Below are positions 24,101 to 34,727 of a DNA stretch of 64,000 bases, one piece after another. Position 1 is the stretch's first letter; each line of letters opens with the position of its first letter. A program made the position numbers and the translations under genes. The DNA lies in assembly GCF_018139145.2 (NCBI RefSeq), contig NC_059483.1, positions 5,209,001-5,273,000 of the forward strand, given 5' to 3'. This stretch comes from Gymnogyps californianus (lineage: Eukaryota; Chordata; Aves; Accipitriformes; Cathartidae). The notes under the pieces were generated by a model that saw only the letters and a list, made by a program, of their open reading frames with translations, was not told where the DNA came from and made no database searches.

Positions 24101-27100
24101 GATGTGCAGTAACCTGTTTCCAAACCCTAACACGTCAATTGCTCTTCATGGTTTCTGTTTTTTAAAACATACCCAATAGTTTGCATTTTGGTTTGTGCTT
24201 ATCTAAGCTGTTTTGGGTAAGTGGCTGAAATGTTTCCCCCCTGCCTTGCAGGAGGAATGCTACCACAGTAGCATTTTCTTGGATGTGGACACTTATGCAA
24301 AGCTTTTTCTATTACACATTTAAGACCTCTTTTAGTTACATGTAATTCTAGATAACAACCACAGAATCCATATTTAAACTTCTATTTTAGCTACTTCCAC
24401 TTGGACTTCTCTAATAAAACTATCATGCAGGCTTGCATTTGCAAAGGCACTCAACCATAAGATATTATCATAAGAAACTAGAAGGAATAGTTACTTAAAA
24501 GTCTTTGAACTAATGGATCATCTCCTATCTTAGCTTCTCCGTAAGACAGGATTCCTGACTGTTTGGTGCGCTTGATCCTTGCATCTGCCTGAGTTTACTC
24601 AGGCTCTGATCTGGGAAAGCAGAGTGGCACGTGCCACGGTCCATCAGTGCTCAGAAGTTGGGACTGCAAATCCCTGACAGTCCTGGATTTGGCCCCGAGC
24701 AGCTCTGTATGTGGTCGTGGCTTTAAACATCCTGGGCTCAACTCTGAAAAGTGGCAGGAGCCTGTACGTTCAGATCCATGGGAGGTATAGGTATTGCGAA
24801 TCAGCCTTAAATCTTGTTATTCAGCCTTAATGAGCCATGATAACTTGTGGGGTGTTAGAGGCAGCTCTTGAGCACCTGCTCTGTCCTATTGCTGGAATAT
24901 ATTTACTATTCATTTTATTTGCCTAACGCTGTATTGAACTCCAGGCCTGCGACCAAGACCAGCAGTGCGGAGGAGGGATGTGCTGTGCGGTTAGCCTCTG
25001 GATCCGCAGCCTGCGAATGTGCACGCCGATGGGAAATTTGGGAGAGGAGTGCCATCCTTTGAGTCACCGAGTGAGTACGTCACTGGGGGGGCTGTGGACC
25101 GGAGCTGGCAGGGCAGAAAGAAACACATTTGTTCGTCACATTGCATAAAAACTATACGTGGTGAAAAGGCAGGGAAACATCCCGTGCATTACAATACCCA
25201 GGCATTTGCATCTGTATGGAAATAGGGCTGAAGGTACCTACGTAAGGAAATACATTACTGTCAGAATTATGCTGAAGAGAATCTGAGGATGAAAGTACTA
25301 CATGCTTTCCAGATTGTTTTCTTATTAGTTTGTTGTTGCTGTTTTGCTTCATTACATGATCCGAAAGAGCTTTAGCAGTTCCCAAGCCCAACCCTGCCAA
25401 TGCCTACGCGCGTGAGCAGGAGCGTAGCAAATGCCACCGACCTCAGTGGAACTGGACAAGATCCCATCACAAGCATAACAATGTCACCAGCCGGTGTTGG
25501 GACACTTGGTGCATCACTGCAGCACGGTCCCTGCCATCGAACAGCAATATCCTATTGTGCTCCAGAGGCTGAAAGCCACCGGTGCCTTCAAAAGCCATTG
25601 AGAAGGTGTTGACACACACTTGTGCTTGAGAAAACTCACCACGGGCTCTCTTTGGTTCTATTCTACCTATTAATTTCAAATATATATGTATGTATACATA
25701 TATACACACAAATATATAAAACACTAGTTACATATTAGTACATTATTATATGATACACTATGAATATAATGCCATTAACAAATACATTTATTTAAGGCTA
25801 TGTAATTATGTATATTATATGTACTGTGAAAAATGCTGTTTATTTATAAGTAATACAAAAGACAGAGTGGGATGTTACCAAGGAGCTTGAGAACCTGGTG
25901 GTTTTCAGAGCCATCCTCAGGAAAGAGTATGGCCCAAGAGTCATCCCATGTGAAAGATATCAAGGCAATAAATTTAGATTGTAAATGTGCAGCTAGTTAG
26001 CTGCCTCTCTCACTGTCTCATCCAGTGCCTGGCTTCTCAGCTCAGTATGGTTTATTTTCTCAGTTTTAGGAAGTTCAAGGCTCTGTTCTATTACAGTTAA
26101 ATTTTTAAATCTTCTGCTGCGATATTGGGAACCAAATTCTCATTTTTACTATGTAATGTAGCAGGTTTTTCTTGTAAGGGCTCTTTACATTAACAGGAGT
26201 CTCAGGATACGAGAAATTGTCTTCTAGGGTTTTTTTTATGAACTTATTGCTATTGGACAATAATTTATACTGTCTGATATATTTTAAGCTAATTGCCTGC
26301 ATAATTATAATCAGAGAAGATGCCTGTCCACCCCAGACTTACATTCATAGTCACTAATGTTTATAAGCTTTATGGGGTTAATTTTAGATTTAGATTCCTC
26401 ACCCCACTGCTCTTCATGACAAACACAAAGCAAATTGATTTACTGTAGTATGGGAAATCAGGTATTTTTAAGGATGGAGAGTTTGTTCAACCGTTCCTCT
26501 CCCCTAAATATTTGGGTAGGGGGCAGCTGGGAGACCAGTTGCCCTGAGGACCGAAACCTTTCATTTCCCTGCAGGCCAGGTACAAAGCAGGCACCACCAC
26601 GGCCATGCCACCACCTCGGGGACCTCCAGAGGAACCTGGAGATACCCTGGAGGAGATGGCTGGCAGTTGGGTTTCCACCTTCTAGTTTCCTTCTCAGCAA
26701 TTAGATGGCGTTGGCTTGATGCCATTAACAATCTCAGTTGGCATTGCAGAGGCAGGGTTTGCAGGCAGGACCGGGCAGGTGAGGTTTGGCCGGCCAGCAG
26801 ACAGAGCTGGCAGCACGGGGGTGGCTTTGCCGCCGCTGCGCACCTTGCACATAACCCCCACGTCTCTCCCGGGAGCTCCCTTTTTTCCTTCTCACCTACA
26901 AAATCCCATTGCCTCCTGCTCATTAAAAGCCGGTGCTGGGCACACGGCGTGGCAAAGCATGCACCGGCTCAGCCGGCATTGCCAGCACTGACTCCGGGCA
27001 CGTGGGCTCTGCCTGCGCAGGCAGAAGCTGCATGTCCTGGCAAAGTAGCTGTCCTGCAGAGCTGTCACCCGCTGCCTGTCCCCAGCCGGGTGCGTTATTA

Positions 27101-28602
27101 AGCCACATCTTCAGCGTGGGAGTCCTGCTGAAAGGAACGTTTCCTTGCAGCGAATGTAACGTTTTGAATAAATCACTTGAGCTGTCAGAGGGCTGAGAGG
27201 TACTTCTGAGTCAGCCTTACCAGCCCGAGGAGCTCAGATTTTAGGTTTTTCTGCAGTGCTCTGCGTGGGTACCCGAGAGGTGTGATTCCCACGGGGAGTC
27301 CCCGACACCCGCGGTCGGTGGCCTCTCCGCTCACGCCGGGGCAGAGGGGCTGTGGTGGATGGCACGGGGAAGCCCACAGCATCCCTCGCTCTGGGGCTGC
27401 TCTTCAGACGGTGCTGGGCAGGGGGCTGGCGCTGGCCCAGGGCACCGCAGGCAACGTGAGCCCCCTGCTCCCCCCCCGCACCCGGCGGGGTGTCACTGGA
27501 GTCGGGCAGGTCCTTGGCGTGAGGCACAGGGGAACGTGTGGGACTTTCTCCCTTCAACTCTCTTAAACAGAAAATTTGCACACTGACAACAAACAATCTT
27601 GGAATATTAAAATCACAGGCTCAAAACACCCAGAAATCTGGAGATGAGGGAATTAGGGCTGCCTGCCTGGCTGGCAGCAGTGGCTTTGTACCTCTGTGCT
27701 TCCCTGTGCCGGATGCTCCGTGCGCGCTGCCGGCCAGCAGCACCGCGGCTCCCGGGCATGCTGTCCCACCAGGTTGTGCGGCTCGGCTCATGTGCTAGCA
27801 GAGACACGGCTCCTGTAAGAGACAGAGCTTGTGATCAAGTTGTTAAAGAGTGTCAGGGCACATGCATGTCGTGGCACAATTAAATTTGTTTAATGCAGTC
27901 CGTCTGTGTGCTCCCTGCAACACAGGGTGGCTGGAGGAGGGTGGGATGAAATGAGAAACCTCTGCCTTGTGAAGAAAAGGATGCTGCTCAAAGGGAGGTC
28001 AGGTGAGATGACCTCCAGAGATCCCTTCCAGCCTGAATTATGATGGGGTCCTGTGGACCCGGGCCCTGCCATGCAGCTGACAGGCTGCTCTGTGCCGTAT
28101 GACAATGCAGGAATCAGGGCAAGCAGAAACGCCTACGCAGTAAACACTGCAAAACGTGATGCTGAAGGCCAGTGTAATTTCACAACAGACTCCTTTATAA
28201 AATGGGAGTAAACGGAGAACGTGTGTCACAGATGTAGATTTACACAGCACCATAAACCGTTACATTTTGCTCTTAACTGTGGCTTGACCGGGAAATGCAA
28301 CAGGGTTGGCTTTGCCATCTGCTCTCCAGCCCCCGTGCTGCAGCTCGTGGGGATCTCCTGCCGTGGAGGGAGGCGGGTGGTGTTCCCCGTATTCCCACTA
28401 TTGATCCGAATCCATCCCCCCAAGCACCACCGCCGCTGTGCTCCCTGTCCCTGATGTCTGTGCTCTTTGTCCCCAGGTTCCCTTCTCCGGGCGACGGATG
28501 CACCACACCTGCCCGTGTCTCCCCAGCCTGGCCTGCATACGGACTTCTCCCAGCAAATTCAAATGTTTACCGAACTTCAGAAAAGAAGATGTGTTTTTTT
28601 AG
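21033..28602 (+). CDS. PROK2: Prokineticin 2 gene, three coding exons (join 21033-21125, 24945-25070, 28477-28602)
   Basis: This gene encodes a secreted AVITGA-type peptide that signals through the G-protein-coupled prokineticin receptors. In mammals it acts in olfactory-bulb and GnRH-neuron development, circadian output and gut motility. The spliced frame gives 114 residues (human: 108): a leucine-rich signal peptide of about 26 residues, then mature AVITGA with its N-terminus intact, and all ten cysteines of the five-disulfide fold. Introns are phase 0 with GT-AG ends, as in mammals. Diagnostic segments are [15 protein letters not shown] and [12 protein letters not shown]. The basic insert exon of the mammalian long isoform was not seen in intron 2. 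The C-terminus runs 11 residues past the tenth cysteine, longer than the human tail. Identification is firm and supported by the GPR27-EIF4E3 neighbourhood. Confidence 0.95.
21126..24944 (+). other. PROK2: PROK2 intron 1
   Basis: The intron runs from GTGAGC at 21126 to TCCAG ending at 24944. The first 700 bp holds a 14-base G run (21267-21280) and the 34-bp-unit minisatellite. The rest is ordinary AT-rich sequence with T runs near 22082 and 23460. A good unused donor (CCAAG followed by GTAAGA) lies at 23795. No other gene was seen inside it. Confidence 0.9.
21308..21845 (+). repeat. GC-rich minisatellite in PROK2 intron 1 (about 34-bp unit)
   Basis: Roughly fifteen degenerate units of about 33-36 bp are present, with a consensus near GGGATGCCCGGAGCTGGGGG followed by TCTCTCTGGGGTGA. 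Adjacent units around 21612-21680 are almost identical, and others are more diverged. The unit differs from that of the array upstream of the promoter. At least five units contain GGTGAG, the core of a 5' splice site. The array explains the very long open frame on the minus strand here. Confidence 0.85.
24945..25070 (+). CDS. PROK2: PROK2 exon 2: first half of the cysteine-rich domain
   Basis: The exon is 126 bp (42 codons) between TCCAG and CGA followed by GTGAGT. It encodes [20 protein letters not shown], continuing [20 protein letters not shown] and HR. It supplies six of the ten conserved cysteines. Against human PROK2 the differences are conservative. Both ends are phase 0. Confidence 0.95.
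25679..25720. repeat. TA/TG-rich microsatellite-like tract
   Basis: Alternating AT and GT/AC steps (ATATATATGTATGTATACAT and following) form an imperfect purine-pyrimidine alternating tract within PROK2 intron 2. Confidence 0.6.
27990..28045 (+). mobile_element. CR1 LINE 3'-end fragment
   Basis: The segment GGTGAGATGACCTCCAGAGA followed by TCCCTTCCAGCC matches, from memory, the conserved 3' end of avian CR1 elements (GATGATCTCCAGAGGTCCCT followed by TCCAACC). The terminal 8-bp repeat is degenerate. Upstream similarity is not clear, so only the end of a 5'-truncated copy is claimed. Confidence 0.6.
28477..28602 (+). CDS. PROK2: PROK2 exon 3 (terminal coding): second half of the cysteine-rich domain
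   Basis: The exon opens after TTTGTCCCCAG with GTT CCC and encodes [20 protein letters not shown], then [10 protein letters not shown] and a tail [11 protein letters not shown] before TAG at 28600-28602. It contributes the last four conserved cysteines. Human prokineticin 2 stops within four residues of its last cysteine, so this tail is longer and includes an acidic and aromatic end. Confidence 0.95.
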   Translation, partial: VPFSGRRMHHTCPCLPSLACIRTSPSKFKCLPNFRKEDVFF

Positions 28603-30070
28603 CAGGAGCTATTCTGCACTAGAAAGAGCCACTTGATGTATTCTTTTTCTTGTTATTGTGACAAACAAGGTACTTGCCAGGGGAAACCCTTCACCATACT
28701 TTCCTGCCTCACCAACATTAAAACTGAAGATGAGATACTGTGCTGTAGTGGCCAAGGTTTTCAGGAGAGACTCGCGGTGGCAGATGCTCTCATTTTGGGG
28801 TGAGCAAAATGACATCTGCTAAAGCAATACTGCTTTCTGAGGGCAGGAGCTTAACGATTTCTGAACCGTCTCATGGTCTCCATGGTTCCAGCTTAACCCC
28901 AGAATGAAAACATCCAAGCTTAGTGTCAGTTTTGGAAAATTTTGGCCACGTTTTTACACTTTGGAATGCCTGAATTGAACTGAGAGTTCAATAATTGCGT
29001 AGTCTGAAGCATATGACGATTGACAAAAAACTGTATTTACATTACATTTCGTATCTTTATTAATATAACTGTATTTGTAAGTTAGGCGCATCTCTAGGGT
29101 AAAAGTTTAACCAATAGATGTAGTTTTTACACTTTTTAAAAGTGGCAGGTGGAACCAAAGCATTTCAATATTCAAAGCATTAAAAATTTTGTTATTTTAG
29201 TATTCTAAGATGAGAAGAAGTTGTTACTTGAGTTGCTGTAAAACTACCTGATCATCTCAAACTATGTATTAAGATGTAGTTTATATTAAAAAAGGAACCC
29301 TGAAGTTTATTGTAATGGGCTGCCTGACTTCTTGTATATGTATCAAATTTGCTGTGTAAAAATTCTGTATCAGAATAATGGCAGTATATGATTTGATTTA
29401 TTTTAATATTATAACATTATTTTGTCATTGTGGTTTTCCATTTTTATTCAGTGTAATCTGTTATCACATACTCGATTCACCCAAGCTAGCAGAGCTCCTT
29501 ACGGATAGCTTAGCAAAAGATTATATGCCTCTGGCTGCTTTTAGGGAAACTCAGCAGTTTACAAGGCGTGAACTCCTCAACCAAGCTGCAGTCTTAGACG
29601 ATGGAGGAATCTTGGTGTAGCTAATACGAGAGGTTTTTCTTGGCACATGCCTCAAAGGATCAACTTTAGTCCAGCAAACATAAAATTTGTGAGTTTTCTA
29701 TGAAATACTGTGCAACTTCATATTTACATGTCAGTCCCTGGAGCTGGAATTCCAATAGTTTGTGTGAGTTTCACACGTTTCTTGCTCTCAGACATGCAAA
29801 CATATGCTGGAACTGAAAAAGTGAAGTCATTCATCTTTCAACAATCAGTCCTTTGCTGCTGATGATGATGGGCGGCGTTGAGAGAAGTTAGCACGCTTGT
29901 ATTAAGGCAAACACCTGTATTACTTAGAGAAGATGAGAAATGTCCCAGCGAGTTTACCAGGTACCTTCCACTCAGCTCCACAGCCTCCCTGAGGAGAGAG
30001 AAAGGAACAACTGGACTTGTTATTTTGCCAGATCCTTGTGGGTCCTGCACACGTTAGAAAAATAAATGTC
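28603..30070 (+). other. PROK2: Probable PROK2 3' untranslated region and downstream DNA
   Basis: Sequence after the stop codon is AT-rich with several possible poly(A) signals. These are ATTAAA-type hexamers near 28719, 29178 and 29286, and AATAAA at 30061-30066. Which one ends the transcript cannot be told from sequence alone. An open frame with an acceptor-like start at 29450 lies inside this stretch and is listed separately. Confidence 0.45.
29450..29620 (+). other. Unrecognised open frame behind an acceptor-like site
   Basis: A pyrimidine-rich stretch (GTTTTCCATTTTTATTCAG) ends at 29449. It is followed by a frame that, read with two bases supplied upstream, stays open to a TAG at 29618-29620. 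The peptide looks protein-like: LDSPKLAELLTDSLAKDYMP, then LAAFRETQQFTRRELLNQAA, then VLDDGGILV. I do not recognise it. The same frame extends upstream to an ATG at 29378 through AT-rich sequence. It may be a terminal exon, a pseudogene fragment, or chance within the PROK2 3' UTR. Confidence 0.2.
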
Positions 30071-33000
30071 TTGAGAGATAGGATTGCATCTTCCTGGCTC
30101 AAGACAGCCCAACCCCAGGGCTCCCACTCCAAAGCCCATATATTTTGCTTCACCCTTTGCAGTGGCGACACAGCAGCTGTGCAAGTGGCAACAGGCTCAG
30201 GTCCTGTAGGGGGGGGAAAAAAAAAGTCTGAGGTGCCACCAAACGGTAATTTTGTATGTGGTTTGCTTTAATGTTATCAGGTACAAAGTGCCTGTATTAG
30301 ATCTGAAGTCTTAGAGGGGCTCATCGCTAATCCAGAGGGCTGGATTGTGCTGGTGAAAGACCAGCTCATTCCCATGCTAATGCAGTGACATGCGAGCACT
30401 GCAGAAATTCCCGTAACCTGGATTTAAAAACAAAGCCAAAACCTGATCCTACCACTGTCGCTTAATAGCGGGGCTCCTCAAACACCCCGTGCACCCGCAC
30501 AGTCTGAGTCTGCAGAGGAGGAATGCACTGGGAGCCTGGGGGTTGCTCCTCTGTCCATGTCTATCAGTACAAAATTAGCTTAACACCATGGACTTCAATT
30601 TACACTCAAAGGGAAAATCAAGAAGGAAAATAGAAGCAGCCCAAATGTGTATGTGTCCCATCTCTTGCTCCATTCATTTTTACCAAAGCTGATTGTCGTG
30701 GTGCTCAAAACGATGAACCATAGCAGGAAACCCCAGCCCTGCTTCTCGTCTCCCACTGGCATAAATCATCAGTGACTCCACTGAAGGTAATAATCCTGGT
30801 TTATATCATTGTAAATGAGTGGACAATTATATCTAATGACTGCCTTAGACCTGCCAAACTGAACTCCTAGGAGAGCTTATCAATCAGACAAGCGCAGAGC
30901 AACTTTGTAGTTGTAATTTGTGCCAATTAACTTGTGGGATTAGGCATTTATCTGGGTAATGAGAACAGCCCCAATTACATGAGTTCAAAGTTCACACCAC
31001 CTATAGGAGGTCAAAGTACTCGTGTCCTGCAGACGCTCCTGGACAGGGCATTAGGAAGGTGCTTCTTAGAGAGAGACGTTATCCTGTACTTGCCCTCGAG
31101 GGGCTTCTCCACACCTTCCCTGCCGCAGCCGGCCTGCCTGCCGCCGGAGCGCGGCTGCTGGCGTACAAGAGCTAAAGGCAAAACCTCACTGTCCTACATC
31201 CCCGCTATATTCACTTGGCAATAATTATTATGATTCTCCTTTTAGTAAATTAATTCTCATTAATTGACACTCACAATGAAGGTTAGTTGATTTGAGAGAT
31301 CATTTTGGAAGGAAGATTAAGCTTTTGCATCCCAATTCTTTCCTAAACTCTGTCCTAATCTTTTCTCCCATCCTAGGGGAGGTTTCCTAACCCAAGCACA
31401 CCTGCAAAGTGTCTTCAATTTCTTTCTGCAGTGGAAGGGGAAAAAAAGAGCCCTTTACCTTTGCTTTACAGTGATAACAGGTAAACCAGTGACCACAAGA
31501 AGTATTTCAAAACGTAAATGGCCATGCATGCCCCTCTGCTTTTCCCTTGAGCCAGCTTTTGACTTGAGGGGCACACCAAACTGGACTCAACGTGAACGAT
31601 GGAAAAGGTGGCCAGCCTCGAGCCAGCTCTGCCATGGAATGTTTTCTGCAGCCCCCTGTGCGGCTCAGTTTGCCTCAGCATCACCCTGGCAATAATCCCA
31701 GGCCAGGAACAGCTTCCTCGCCTGCCTGGGAGGGAGGGAAGGGGGCAGACCCTTGCAAGAGAAATCAGATGAGAAAAGAACAAAACCCGTGCAGCCCTGG
31801 AAATATCTTTGCAAAAGGGAGAAGACTCAATTCTCCAGTATGCGTAGCTTATTAACAGAGAGCCTGGTTTAGACACTTCCCTTTATTCACTCCACTTAGG
31901 AGATCTGTGCCAATGTTTGGTTTAATTTTATTAATATTGGAGTAATATTATTAATTATTAATAGAAATGTGTGCATTAATTTTTAACATTATATTAATAT
32001 TTATATTGCAGATATGCTATAGAATAATGACGATATCACACCAAACTGTAGGAGATTCCGTGTTTATTACCAGATACTGGGTTAGCAGAGAGCCATTTCA
32101 GGAAAGGACACCACCACATATAATGAGTTGCTGCCTTGATTTGATTACATGCTTATTAGGAAAGGTGAAGCAAGGTGTTTCGGGTTTGCGGGTGCAGAGC
32201 TGGCTGAGCAAGCACGCACCTGTAAGCCGCGGGGGCTGGAGGGAAAGCTCTGCTGCTGAGCTGGAGAAAACCCAGCTGCAGCTCAGCCTCATCTGCATCC
32301 TCCTGCCCACACACAATTCCCCCCTGGGAAATTTTGTCACTTTAAAAAAAAGAATCCAAAATCTTTGAGTGAGGGGGTGACACAAAATAAATTCTCCCAG
32401 TTGTGTGGCAAGTGGGACTCAGGTCTGCATGGGTGCTTACCTAGGAGACAGGTCGCCCTAACCACAACCCTGGTTTTATAGGAGGAGTAGCTGAAAGTGA
32501 GGGCAGGTGATATAAGGCTGAAGATTATCTTGGTGGTTGAGAGAACAGTATGGAGTCAACCCATCCCTGTATGGAGAGCTCTTAAGGTAAGAGACAGGAT
32601 TAGGGTTGGTTTTATTCCTTTACAGCTGGGCTGGAAACTTTAGAGTTGTTGTTACCCCAAAACTCTAGTGTCTTAGAAGACCCTATAGCATACCTTGTTA
32701 AGAGGTATTTTGCTAATTTGCCTCATCAGCATAATGCACTGTAATGATGTATGATAACAGCAAGTATGACCACAGACTGAGGTCCTCACTGATGCTGCCC
32801 CCCCCTGCCCCAGTAGCTCTCTGATTTGTTATTACTGCACAGATGGATATTCGAAAGAAACAGAAGGTGCTAAGAATCCCTTGATTTAAACAAGATGTCT
32901 CAGGAATTTGATCTTGACAATGTGTAACATGTTTTCCAGAAGGAATTAGAAAATTGCAGGAAGAGAAAAGACTGTGCAAATACAGGAGGATTTTGATAAT

Positions 33001-34127
33001 AGCAAAATCGATGTGCCTTTCTCTATTACATAGATATGAAATGCCAAACCAGTGGGGGTATAGCTGTTTGTTAGACTAATCAATAATTCTGAGCACAGGA
33101 ATGGAGATGAGTTTAATGCACATCAAACATACAGCAAATCACCTATCATTTCTCAAGGAGAGTCTTGAGTGCGGGCAGACCCAGCCCAATGCAGTAGGAT
33201 ACATCTCAATGATTTGGCAGGGCAGATTCCCCCGTATGATCCAGCTGCCTCGGAGGATGGTGGTAGCCTTTGGGCTGCTCTGCCCGGTCATCAGGGCTGG
33301 GAAAGGCTGAATGGGAAGGGCTGAAGCCGAGTAAGCGTAGTGCACTGAAGGGAGGGTGGATGGCAGCATGTTTCATGGCAAGGAGTGCAGTGCAGGGTAA
33401 CAGCAAAGTGTGCAGGAAAGGAGGAATGAGCAATATAACCATATAGCACACTTGTAAACATCCCCATGACAGGGGTTTCCCGCAGGTCTGAGTGTAAGAC
33501 AGCTTAGTATGGGGGGAAAAGAATGCATGCACAACGTAAAAATGACAGAAAGTCTCCTCTGCAAACCCCAATTTGCCTGGGAAACTGGGTACATGTTAAT
33601 TGTGTGCCCGGAGTGCCCAGAGCATCCCAGATCAATGCTCCTTTGTACCATGCCACCAGATATCAGCGTGTTACAGGCGTGTCCCTGTCCCCAGAAGGCT
33701 ACGAATCTCATAGCCCAGATAAAGCATGTGTCTGTGCTGTACCCACACCGCTGCAGCCTGAGCTATCCCGGGATGCATAACTGTCCCTGTGCTGTGTCCC
33801 AGCAGGCGGCATGGGAAGGATGGGCTGTAGCTGTGTCCCTGCCAGCACCCCACAGACGTGAGCGCAGGGACCCCCACGGGGCTCTGCATTGCACCGCATG
33901 GGCAGCGTATCTCTTCCCGGGCTGGGAATCCCACCCAGGCCTCCTGAACCCCAGTGCCGTGCCTCCACTGCAGCATCGCAACACGTGGAAGGGATTAAAT
34001 CTGGTTTTAAATGTGATGCGGCTTTGTAAATCCCAAGGCTGTAACGCAGTTCAGAAGCAGACTGAAAATATGGTCTGGTTGCAGCCAAGTGAGTCAGGCT
34101 GAGCCTTCTTTATTTACTTTTTCTGTT
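30071..34127. other. Intergenic DNA between PROK2 and GPR27, left part
   Basis: No supported gene. Features of slight note are a poly-G/poly-A junction near 30207, an AT-rich TAATTA-containing block at 31200-31290 and again at 31920-32010, and a donor-like AAG followed by GTAAGA at 32587. Opposing open frames at 33.5-34.1 kb overlap on both strands and carry no recognisable domain. Confidence 0.45.
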
Positions 34128-34727
34128 TGTCCTGGTTTCGGCTGGGACAGAGTTAACTTTCTTTTTAGTAGCTGGTACAGTGCTGTGGTTTGGATTTAGT
34201 GTGAGAATGATGTTGATAACACGCTGATGGTTTAGTTGTTGCTCAGTAGCGCTTATCCTAAGCCAAGGACTTTTCAGTTGCCCGTGCTCTGCCAGCAAGC
34301 AGGTGTGCAAGGAGCTGGGAGGGAGCAGAGCCGGGGCAGCTGACCCGAACTAGCCAAAGGGGTATTCCATACCATGGAACGTCATGCCCAGTATAGAAAC
34401 TGGGGGGAGCTGGCCGGGAGGCACGGATCACAGCTCGGGAACTAACTGGGCATCGGTCAGTGGGTGGTGAGCAATTGCATTGTGCATCACTGTTTTTTTT
34501 TCTCCCCCCCCCCCTTCCTTTTTTTTGTTATATTCCTTTTCATTACTATTATTATTATATTTCATTATTACTATTGTTAGTATTATATTTTACTTTAGTT
34601 ATTAAACTGTTCTTATCTCAACCCACGAGTTTTACTTTTTTTTCTTTCCTTTCCTCCTCCTCACCCCCACTGGGAGGGGGAAACGGCTGCGTGGTGCTTA
34701 GTTGCTGGCTGGGGTTAAACCACGACA
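34128..34727 (+). mobile_element. Solo LTR of an avian endogenous retrovirus (TguLTR5-like, ERVL-type)
   Basis: A 600-bp element begins TGTCCTGGTTTCGGCTGGGA and ends GGGGTTAAACCACGACA, with TG...CA termini. It is flanked by a perfect 5-bp target-site duplication, CTGTT, at 34123-34127 and 34728-34732. Inside are a TATA-like GTATAGAAAC (34391), a TTATTA-rich stretch, and ATTAAA (34601) followed by TTCTTATCTCAACCCACGAG. The ends and these internal phrases match, from memory, a high-copy LTR family of neoavian genomes. No internal retroviral region is present, so it is a solo LTR formed by recombination. The 5-bp duplication favours an ERVL-type integrase, but the family name needs a library search. 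Confidence 0.85.

Larger units (their letters stand above)
25071..28476 (+). other. PROK2: PROK2 intron 2
   Basis: The intron runs from GTGAGT at 25071 to CCCCAG ending at 28476. It contains a TA/TG-rich microsatellite-like stretch at 25679-25720, AT-rich DNA to about 26.4 kb, a GC-rich part from about 26.5 to 27.8 kb, and a CR1-like tail at 27990-28045. No exon equivalent to the lysine/arginine-rich insert of long mammalian prokineticin 2 could be found by reading. Confidence 0.85.

Noticed and set aside
33509..34102. 197-codon plus-strand frame ending just before the LTR
   Set aside because: It overlaps 126- and 101-codon frames on the opposite strand, has no recognisable domain, and its composition fits non-coding DNA.
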